DNA of 64,000 nt. Origin: Holophagaceae bacterium (lineage in GTDB: Bacteria > Acidobacteriota > Holophagae > Holophagales > Holophagaceae). The notes beneath the pieces are model-generated. The model saw only the letters and a list, made by a program, of their open reading frames with translations. It was not told where the DNA came from and did not search any database. Below, one piece after another: positions 57,504 through 64,000 of the stretch (positions within the stretch are counted from its first letter, which is position 1; each line of letters begins with the position of its first letter). Where the stretch lies: assembly GCA_016710635.1 (NCBI GenBank), contig JADJVL010000028.1:1-64000 (forward strand), in the 5' to 3' direction. A program made the position numbers and the translations under genes.

Positions 57504-60158
57504 ATGGCCCGACTCCTGATCAACGATCTGCCTTTCCACGCCACCGAGGGCATGTCCCTCCTGGACGCCGCCCGGGCCGCGGGCCTGGACGTGCCCAGCC
57601 TCTGCCACGACCGGCGCCTGGACGCCGCCTCGGCCTGCCGGCTCTGCGAAGTGGAGGTCAAGGGCCAGGAACGGCCCCTCTGCGCCTGCGCGACTCCGGC
57701 GACGGAAGGCATGGAAGTCCGCACCCACACGCCGGAGCTCGAGGCCTACCGCCGCGGCGTCCTGGAAATGCTGGCCCGGAACTACCCCGCCGATGCCCCG
57801 GCCCAGATCCCCGAAGCGCCCTTCCACCGCCTCCTCGCCCGCTACGGCGTCGAGCCGACCGGACACCGGGATCCCGCGAAGGCGGATGGCACCCATCCCT
57901 ACATGCAGGTGGATCTGAGCCAGTGCATCGACTGCTACCGCTGCGTGCACATCTGCGCCGAAGTGCAGGGCCAGTTCGTCTGGAAGGTCCTGGAGCGGGG
58001 CGGCCGGACCCGCGTCGAGGCCACGGGGGGCAGCCTCCTGCAGAGCGAATGCGTCTCCTGCGGCGCCTGCGCCGACACCTGCCCCACCGGCGCCATCGTG
58101 GACCGTTCGCGGCTGGAGCTCGGCCCGGCGGCAGCCTGGACCCGCACGGTCTGCCCCTACTGCGGCACCGGCTGCGAAATGCAGGTGGGCGTGGCCGGGG
58201 ACCGCATCGTGGCCGTCAAGCCCGCCCTGGATTCGCCGGTCAACCATGGCCACCTCTGCGTCAAGGGCCGCTACGGCACCGGCTTCGTGGACGCGGAGGA
58301 CCGGGTTCTCCATCCCATGGTGCGCCGGGATGGCGAGTGGGTGCGGGTCTCCTGGGACGAGGCCCTGGACGCCGCGGTGGACCTGCTCCGGCGCGTGAAG
58401 GCGACCCACGGCCCCGAGGCCATCGGCGTCCTGGGCTCCTCCCGGGCCACGAACGAGGAGGGCTTCCTGGCCCAGAAGCTGGCGCGCCTCGCCCTTGGCA
58501 CCGGCAACGTGGACTGCTGCGCCCGGGTCTGCCACGCCCCCAGCGCCGCGGGCCTCGGCCTCGCCCTGGGCACCGGCGCCGCCACCAACAGCTTCGCCGA
58601 CATCGAGAAGGCCGGCAGCCTCCTGGTCTTCGGCGCCAACCCCACCGAGAACCATCCCATCGTGGGCACCCGCATCAAGCAGCGCGCCCTGAGGGGCGTT
58701 CCCCTGGTCGTGGTGGATCCCCGGCGCACGGAACTGGCGCGCATGGCCACGGTCCATCTGGCCTTGAAGCCCGGCACCAACATGCCCCTGCTGCTGGCCC
58801 TGGCCCACGTCATCGTCCACGAAGGCCTCGAGGACAAAGCCTTCATCGAGGCCCGCACCGTGGACTTCGAAGCCTTCGCCCAGTCCCTCGACGCCTGGCC
58901 CCCGGAGCGGGCCGCCGAGGTCTGCGGCGTGACCGCCGACGACATCCGCGCCGCGGCCCGGATCTACGCCACCGCGAAGCCGTCGTACATGTGCCATGGC
59001 CTGGGCGTCACCGAGCACATCCAGGGGACGGAGACGGTCACCGGTCTCGCCCACCTGGCCATGCTTACGGGCAATCTCGGTGTCGAAGGCGGCGGCGTGA
59101 ACCCCCTGCGGGGCCAGAACAACGTCCAGGGAACGGCGCAGATGGGCTGCGAACCCAAGCGGATGACGGGCTACCAGCCCATGGACAAGGCCCTCGCCGC
59201 CCACGAGGCCAGGTGGGGCGCCAAGCTGCCGGGTCCTGGGCTGGACGTCCTGCAGATGGTGGACGCGGCCCGGGACGGGCACTTCAAGGCCCTCGTCGCC
59301 ATCGGTTACGACGTCTTCCTCTCCAATCCCGACGCCGCCGCCAGCGAAGCCGCCCTCGGGAACCTGGAAGGGCTCGTCGTGGTGGACCTCTTCATGAATG
59401 AGACCGCCCGCGCCTTCGGCACCGTCTTCCTCCCAGCCTGCAGCAGCTTCGAGAAGGAAGGCACCTTCATGAACGGCGACCGCCGCGTCCAGCGGGTGCG
59501 CGCCGCGGTGAAGCCCCGGGGCGAAGCCCGGAGCGATCAGGACATCCTCTGCGCCCTTGGCGCCCGCCTCGGCTTCGCGGAAGCCTTCACCTACGCGGGA
59601 CCCTCGGAGGTCTGGGACGAGATCCGCGGACTCTGGTCGGCGGTAGCGGGCATCAGCTATGCGCGGCTGGAAGAGGGCGGCCTGCAGTGGCCCTGCCCCT
59701 CGGAGGCCCATCCCGGGACCGCCGTCCTGCACACGGACGCCTTCCCCGTGGGACCCCGGGCGGCCTTCCGTCCCCAGGCCTGGAACCCCAGCAGCGAGTT
59801 CCCGGACGCCCGCTGGCCGCTGCAGCTCAACACCGGCCGCAGCCTCTTCCACTTCAACGCCGCCACCATGACGGACCGGACCGACAACGCCCTCCTCCAG
59901 CCCACCGACCGCCTGGACGTCCATCCCGACGACGCCCTCGCCCACGGCCTCGCCGACGGCGATCCCGTGAAGGTGGAAAGCCGCCACGGCACCTTCACCA
60001 TGAAGACCCACATCACGGACCAGGTGCGCCCCGGCGACCTCTGGTGCACCTTCCATTCGAAGGGGATCTTCGTGAACCGCGCCACGGGCCAGGGCCGGGA
60101 CCCGGTCACCCACACCCCGGAATACAAGGTCACGGCGGTGACCATCTCGAAGGTCTGA
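57504..60158 (+). CDS. Formate dehydrogenase alpha subunit (molybdopterin, Cys form) with NuoG-like N-terminus
   Basis: 884 residues. It oxidises formate or reduces CO2 at a Mo/W-bis-MGD centre. The N-terminal [2Fe-2S] domain has SLCHDRRLDAASACRLCEVE and a fourth Cys in PLCACA. The region where NuoG/FdhA carry the HxxxCxxC cluster reads NYPADAPAQIPEAPFHRL and has no cysteines. Two 4Fe-4S motifs follow (CIDCYRCVHIC, CVSCGACADTCP), then the molybdopterin-linked VCPYCGTGCEMQV. The metal ligand is Cys343 in RVCHAP rather than selenocysteine, with GGGVNPLRGQNNVQG and a C-terminal dinucleotide-binding domain. No beta/gamma subunit or FdhD is adjacent, so its electron partner lies elsewhere. Confidence 0.9.
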   Translation: MARLLINDLPFHATEGMSLLDAARAAGLDVPSLCHDRRLDAASACRLCEVEVKGQERPLCACATPATEGMEVRTHTPELEAYRRGVLEMLARNYPADAPAQIPEAPFHRLLARYGVEPTGHRDPAKADGTHPYMQVDLSQCIDCYRCVHICAEVQGQFVWKVLERGGRTRVEATGGSLLQSECVSCGACADTCPTGAIVDRSRLELGPAAAWTRTVCPYCGTGCEMQVGVAGDRIVAVKPALDSPVNHGHLCVKGRYGTGFVDAEDRVLHPMVRRDGEWVRVSWDEALDAAVDLLRRVKATHGPEAIGVLGSSRATNEEGFLAQKLARLALGTGNVDCCARVCHAPSAAGLGLALGTGAATNSFADIEKAGSLLVFGANPTENHPIVGTRIKQRALRGVPLVVVDPRRTELARMATVHLALKPGTNMPLLLALAHVIVHEGLEDKAFIEARTVDFEAFAQSLDAWPPERAAEVCGVTADDIRAAARIYATAKPSYMCHGLGVTEHIQGTETVTGLAHLAMLTGNLGVEGGGVNPLRGQNNVQGTAQMGCEPKRMTGYQPMDKALAAHEARWGAKLPGPGLDVLQMVDAARDGHFKALVAIGYDVFLSNPDAAASEAALGNLEGLVVVDLFMNETARAFGTVFLPACSSFEKEGTFMNGDRRVQRVRAAVKPRGEARSDQDILCALGARLGFAEAFTYAGPSEVWDEIRGLWSAVAGISYARLEEGGLQWPCPSEAHPGTAVLHTDAFPVGPRAAFRPQAWNPSSEFPDARWPLQLNTGRSLFHFNAATMTDRTDNALLQPTDRLDVHPDDALAHGLADGDPVKVESRHGTFTMKTHITDQVRPGDLWCTFHSKGIFVNRATGQGRDPVTHTPEYKVTAVTISKV

Positions 60159-60191
60159 TCACCGGGCCGGGTTTCCCTTTATCCTCGTCCC

Positions 60192-62054
60192 ATGGCCGCC
60201 GAACCCCTGCCCGGAACCTACTGCCAGAACTGCATGACCTGGAATCCCGGCGAACGGGAGACTTGCAGGCGCTGCGGCACGCGCCTGCTGCTGGTCACCG
60301 GGGACCAGGGCTGGGAGGAGCCCGACGAGCCCGAGGAGTCCGACGAGGACCTCGACGAGCACCTCCTCGAGCGCATCACCGGGCTGGAAGAGACCATGCG
60401 CCGGGTGGAGACCTACCTGGAGACCGTGTCGGACCAGCTGGGCCGCCTGGACCGTTCCGAAGTCATGCTCCGCAACGGGCTCCTGGCCCTCGTGGGCGAG
60501 CTCGAAGCCCGGGGCAAGCTGGACGCGGCGGCCTTTTCCGCCCGCTGGGAAGCCCTGGTGGAGGACAACCTCCACCTCATCGAGGCCCGGGAGATGTTCA
60601 CCCGCTACCGGGCCAGGATCCTGCCCCTGGCGAGACCGAAATCCCTGGCCCAGCTCCGCCGCGCCCTCCTGGAGACCGCCGCCCTGCTGGAGGACGGCCA
60701 GCTGCCCCAGGCCGCGGACCGGCTGGCCCTGGCCCTGCCCCTGGATCCCAAGAACTACGAGCTGGCCTTCACCGTGGCCTTCCTGAAGGACATGGCCCAG
60801 GATGGCGACGAGGCCGAAGTCCACGCCCGCAAGGTGGTCAGCCTCAGCCCCCGCCACTACGAGGCCTGGATGCTCCTGGGCAAGCTGCTGCTCGAGGTCC
60901 CCGAGCAGCTGGACCACGCCATCGCCGCCCTGCGCACCGCCGCGGACCTGCGGCCCGAGGAGGCGGAGCCCCGCATCACCCTCGCCGAGGTCCTGCTGGA
61001 CGAGGAGGACCTGCAGGGCGCCCTGGAAAACGCCCAGGAGGCGGTGGGCCTGCGGCGCAGCGGCGAGACGCTGAGCCTGCTGGGGGAGGTGCGCCTGGCC
61101 CGGGGCGAAGCCGCCCTGGCCATTCCGATCCTCAAGGAGGCCAGCAGCCACCAGCCCGGCGAGCTGGGGGTCCGGGAACTGCTGGCGGAGTCCTACCTCG
61201 TGGCGGGGGAGCGCGCCAAAGCCTTCGCCATCCTCCAGGAACTGCTGCAGCAGCACCCCGGCGATCCGGGACTGCTCCTGATCCTCGACGCGCCGGACGC
61301 CAGGACCCTCCGGGAGGCCCGGGGTGGCAAGGCCGCCGCGGCGGTGCTGCTGGACGAGGCCGAGACCGCCGCGGCGGAAGGCGACCTGACCCTCGCCGAA
61401 GGCTGCCTGAAACGGGCCCGCCGCAAGGAGAAGACCCAGCGGGCCGACTGGGTGGAACTGCAGATCGCCTTCCACAAGAATCCCGAAGGGGCCCTGGCGA
61501 AGCTGCTGGCCTATTCCGCCTCGGACCGCCACCCGCGGCTCTGCTTCCTCGCCCTGCGCACCGCCCTGGAACACCTCATGGCCCAGAACCGGGAGGAGGA
61601 CATCCGCAAGGCCCTGGAAGGCTTCCTCCATCGGCATCCGAAAAGCAGCGGCGCCTGGGAGGCCGCCCTCATGCGCCAGGCCTACCGTCTGCTGGGAGGC
61701 CATGCCACCGCCGAGGACCTTGAAGAGGTCCGCGGCCTCTACGCCAACCCCCTGCCCGGCCAGGAATCCCGGGCCCGGTCCCTCCTGGGCCAGCTCCTCA
61801 TGAGCCTGAACCGCCCTCGGGAAGTGGTGGAACTGCTGGACCCGGTCATGGAAAAGGAGCCCACCCTCCTGAACCACTACCAGCTCGGCTCCGCCCTCGC
61901 CGCCCTCGGCGCCAAGGAGGACGCCCGCATGGTCCTCGAGGCGGCCCTGGACGCCGATCCCGCGGATCTCGCGGACGACCAGGCGAAGCACCTCATGGAG
62001 CAGGTCGAGTCCCTGCTCACCACCCTGGGAGGCCGGCCGAAAGCCCGGCACTGA
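60192..62054 (+). CDS. TPR protein with N-terminal zinc ribbon
   Basis: 620 residues. A zinc ribbon (YCQNCMTWNPGERETCRRCGTR, CxxC...CxxC) at about 9-30 is followed by an acidic stretch (EEPDEPEESDEDLDEH) and a coiled region (LEETMRRVETYLETVSDQLGRLD). Then come many TPR-like helices to the end (ADRLALALPLDPKNYELAFTVAFL, YEAWMLLGKLLLEVPEQLDHAI, AEPRITLAEVLLDEEDLQGAL, and others). It is cytoplasmic by lack of signal. No function is assigned. There is no Shine-Dalgarno; a TTTATC hexamer 8 nt before the ATG permits leaderless transcription. Confidence 0.8.
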   Translation: MAAEPLPGTYCQNCMTWNPGERETCRRCGTRLLLVTGDQGWEEPDEPEESDEDLDEHLLERITGLEETMRRVETYLETVSDQLGRLDRSEVMLRNGLLALVGELEARGKLDAAAFSARWEALVEDNLHLIEAREMFTRYRARILPLARPKSLAQLRRALLETAALLEDGQLPQAADRLALALPLDPKNYELAFTVAFLKDMAQDGDEAEVHARKVVSLSPRHYEAWMLLGKLLLEVPEQLDHAIAALRTAADLRPEEAEPRITLAEVLLDEEDLQGALENAQEAVGLRRSGETLSLLGEVRLARGEAALAIPILKEASSHQPGELGVRELLAESYLVAGERAKAFAILQELLQQHPGDPGLLLILDAPDARTLREARGGKAAAAVLLDEAETAAAEGDLTLAEGCLKRARRKEKTQRADWVELQIAFHKNPEGALAKLLAYSASDRHPRLCFLALRTALEHLMAQNREEDIRKALEGFLHRHPKSSGAWEAALMRQAYRLLGGHATAEDLEEVRGLYANPLPGQESRARSLLGQLLMSLNRPREVVELLDPVMEKEPTLLNHYQLGSALAALGAKEDARMVLEAALDADPADLADDQAKHLMEQVESLLTTLGGRPKARH

Positions 62055-62071
62055 GGCCTCCGGCCGAAGGC

Positions 62072-62122
62072 GTCAACCGTCACAGCTTTTATTGTTGACA
62101 GCTTCAGTCAAGATTCCAGAAT
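62072..62122 (+). promoter_or_regulatory. suf promoter with inverted repeat
   Basis: TTGACA (62095-62100), 16 bp, CAGAAT (62117-62122), 20 bp before the sufB start. The -35 overlaps one arm of an inverted repeat GTCAAC (62072-62077)...GTTGAC (62094-62099). This could be an operator for an iron or Fe-S regulator; the regulator is not identified. Confidence 0.5.
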
Positions 62123-62142
62123 GGGAGGTTGGGGAGACCTCC

Positions 62143-63582
62143 ATGAGCCAGTCCCTTCAGGCCGTCACCGGCCAGGAGTACAAGTACGGCTTCGTCACGG
62201 ACATCGAGTCCGACAGCGTGGCCGCCGGCCTGTCCGAGGACACCATCCGCTTCATCTCCCTCAAGAAGGGCGAGCCCGAGTGGCTTCTGGCCTGGCGGCT
62301 CAAGGCCTACCGCCATTGGCTGACCATGACGGAGCCCGCCTGGGCGGACGTGCACTACGAGCGGCCCGACTTCCAGAAGATCGTCTACTACTCGGCCCCC
62401 AAGCCGAAGGTGGCCAAGTACGCCTCCATGGACGAGGTGGATCCCGAGCTGAAGCGCACCTTCGAGAAGCTCGGCGTGCCCCTCAACGAGCAGGCGGCCC
62501 TGGCCGGCGTGGCGGTGGACGTGGTCTTCGACTCCGTGAGCGTCGCCACCACCTACAAGGCGAAGCTCGCCGAAGTCGGCATCATCTTCTGCTCCTTCAG
62601 CGAGGCGGTCCGCGAGCATCCCGAGCTGGTGAAAAAGTACCTCGGCAGCGTGGTGCCCTTCTCCGACAACTTCTACGCCGCCCTGAACAGCGCGGTCTTC
62701 ACCGACGGCTCCTTCGTCTTCATCCCCAAGGGCGTCACCTGCCCCATGGACCTGAGCACCTACTTCCGCATCAACAACAAGGATTCGGGCCAGTTCGAGC
62801 GCACCCTCATCGTGGCGGAAGAAGGCGCCTCCGTGAGCTACCTGGAGGGCTGCACGGCGCCCCAGTTCGACACCAACCAGCTCCACGCGGCGGTGGTGGA
62901 GCTCGTGGCCCTGGACGACGCCAGCATCAAGTACAGCACCGTCCAGAACTGGTACGCCGGGGACAAGAACGGCCTGGGCGGCATCTTCAACTTCGTCACC
63001 AAGCGCGGCCTCTGCAAGGGCCGCAACAGCAAGATCAGCTGGACCCAGGTGGAGACCGGCAGCGCCATCACCTGGAAGTACCCCAGCTGCGTCCTGATCG
63101 GCGACGGCTCCATCGGCGAGTTCTATTCCGTGGCGTTGACCAACCACAAGCAGCAGGCGGACACCGGCACCAAGATGATCCACATCGGCCGGAACACGAA
63201 GTCCACCATCATCAGCAAGGGCATCAGCGCCGGGGAGAGCAGCAACAGCTACCGCGGGCTCGTGAAGGTCATGCCCAAGGCCGACGGGGCGCGAAACTTC
63301 AGCCAGTGCGATTCCATGCTCATCGGCGCCAACTGCTCGGCGAACACCTTCCCCTACCTGGAAGTCCAGAACCGCACCGCCAAAGTGGAGCACGAGGCCA
63401 CCACCAGCAAGATCGGTGAGGAGCAGTTGTTCTACTTCCAGCAGCGCGGCATCCCGAGCGAAGAGGCCATCAGCATGATCATCAACGGCTTCTGCAAGGA
63501 CGTCTTCCGCGAGCTGCCCATGGAGTTCGCCGTGGAGGCCACCAAGCTGCTGAGCCTCAAGCTGGAAGGCAGCGTGGGCTGA
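62143..63582 (+). CDS. sufB: Fe-S cluster assembly scaffold SufB
   Basis: 479 residues from ATG 62143 after GGGGAG; the frame opens at TTG 62092. It forms the SufBCD scaffold on which Fe-S clusters are built. Family features are EYKYGFVTDIESD, WLLAWRLKAYRHWL, HYERPDFQKIVYYSAPK, the beta-helix core (VFIPKGVTCPMDLSTYFRIN, GASVSYLEGCTAP) and the C-terminal QCDSMLIGANCSANTFPY with the conserved Cys, and VEHEATTSKIGEEQLFY. It is followed 21 bp later by sufC. The suf operon is probably driven from 62095-62122. Confidence 0.97.
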   Translation: MSQSLQAVTGQEYKYGFVTDIESDSVAAGLSEDTIRFISLKKGEPEWLLAWRLKAYRHWLTMTEPAWADVHYERPDFQKIVYYSAPKPKVAKYASMDEVDPELKRTFEKLGVPLNEQAALAGVAVDVVFDSVSVATTYKAKLAEVGIIFCSFSEAVREHPELVKKYLGSVVPFSDNFYAALNSAVFTDGSFVFIPKGVTCPMDLSTYFRINNKDSGQFERTLIVAEEGASVSYLEGCTAPQFDTNQLHAAVVELVALDDASIKYSTVQNWYAGDKNGLGGIFNFVTKRGLCKGRNSKISWTQVETGSAITWKYPSCVLIGDGSIGEFYSVALTNHKQQADTGTKMIHIGRNTKSTIISKGISAGESSNSYRGLVKVMPKADGARNFSQCDSMLIGANCSANTFPYLEVQNRTAKVEHEATTSKIGEEQLFYFQQRGIPSEEAISMIINGFCKDVFRELPMEFAVEATKLLSLKLEGSVG

Positions 63583-63603
63583 TCAATGGAAGACGGAGCG
63601 AGC

Positions 63604-64000
63604 ATGCTGAGCATCAGGAACCTCACCGCCGAAGTGAACGGCAAGGAAGTCCTCCGGGGCATCAACCTCGAGGTCAAGGCCGGCGAGGTGCACGCCATCA
63701 TGGGGCCCAACGGGTCCGGAAAATCCACCCTCGGCAAGGTGATCGCGGGCCATCCGGCCTACATGGTCACCGGCGGCGAGATCCGCTACGAAGGGAAGGA
63801 CCTCTTCGAGCTGGAGGCCGACGCCCGCGCCCGGGCCGGCATCTTCCTGGGCTTCCAGCACCCCATCGAGGTGCCCGGCGTCTCCAACGCCCAGTTCCTG
63901 CGCCTGGCCTACAACAAGCAGGCTGAGGCCAATGGCCGGGAGGAGCTGGATCCCCTCGAGTTCGACGACTACATCCGCGAGAAGATCGCCGTGGTGGGCA
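63604..64000 (+). CDS. sufC: Fe-S assembly ATPase SufC (partial, runs off window)
   Basis: The first 132 codons are visible. From ATG 63604 (GGAG five bases upstream; an in-frame ATG at 63586 is less likely) the product begins MLSIRNLTAEVNGKEVLRGIN. It has Walker A MGPNGSGKSTL (about 35-45), VIAGHPAYMVTGG and the SufC-specific GIFLGFQHPIEVPGVSN. The Q-loop is intact; the signature motif and Walker B lie beyond the right edge. It is the ATPase of the SufBCD complex. Confidence 0.95.
   Translation, partial: MLSIRNLTAEVNGKEVLRGINLEVKAGEVHAIMGPNGSGKSTLGKVIAGHPAYMVTGGEIRYEGKDLFELEADARARAGIFLGFQHPIEVPGVSNAQFLRLAYNKQAEANGREELDPLEFDDYIREKIAVVG

Noticed and set aside
58490..58540. Selenocysteine insertion at the formate dehydrogenase active site
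   Set aside because: The codon is TGC (Cys) and the frame is uninterrupted, so no SECIS is needed.

Overview
The window is 64 kb of chromosomal, very GC-rich DNA (roughly two thirds G+C by eye). It fits an Acidobacteriota member of the Holophagae (Geothrix/Holophaga-like). That placement is inferred from gene style: giant periplasmic-propeller hybrid kinases, futalosine-type menaquinone synthesis (MqnD), GTP-dependent PEP carboxykinase, a SUF system and many TPR proteins. No rRNA or 16S marker is present. I see no phage, insertion sequence, CRISPR array or plasmid function.

Left end (1-8.7 kb): two tandem ~159-bp repeats made partly of tRNA 3'-end sequence face a tRNA-Arg(CCG). Next come a cell-wall amidase divergent from hisS, then a MarR regulator with a clear palindromic operator, coupled to an RND efflux adaptor and pump. 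A DUF2911/TPR protein follows.

8.7-20.4 kb (signalling): a leftward operon encodes a REC protein, a REC-GGDEF diguanylate cyclase and a ~1,940-residue propeller/GAF/PAS/kinase/REC/REC/HPt hybrid kinase. All three are joined by overlapping or abutting stops and starts. A DEAD-box helicase and a two-gene unit (metal-site-less bicupin plus double-domain KaiC-like ATPase) follow.

20.4-31.2 kb (mixed housekeeping): metallo-beta-lactamase-fold hydrolase, aspS, a small membrane protein overlapping a SprT-like metalloprotease, an RluA-type pseudouridine synthase, a cN-II-type nucleotidase, tyrosine phenol-lyase with a TTG start, and two convergent ATP-grasp genes, one co-translated with an uncharacterised protein.

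31.2-37.3 kb: a REC-HATPase protein, a second propeller hybrid kinase split by a single-base frameshift at a C5 run, and a divergent LytTR regulator.

37.3-52.6 kb (secreted/surface proteins): two tandem paralogous lipoproteins built on near-identical Ig-like repeats. The first carries a heparinase II/III-like region, then a hydrazine-synthase-alpha-like propeller with a CxxCH haem site, and its N-terminus is broken by many indels. The second carries a GH44 glucanase domain. An outer-membrane barrel protein and a 1,171-residue PKD lipoprotein follow.

52.7-64 kb: an operon of a SafE-like membrane protein, TPR protein, flavin reductase and MqnD; pckG with a good promoter; a lone formate dehydrogenase alpha subunit lacking the NuoG-type His/Cys3 cluster motif; a zinc-ribbon TPR protein; and sufB-sufC, with sufC running off the right edge.
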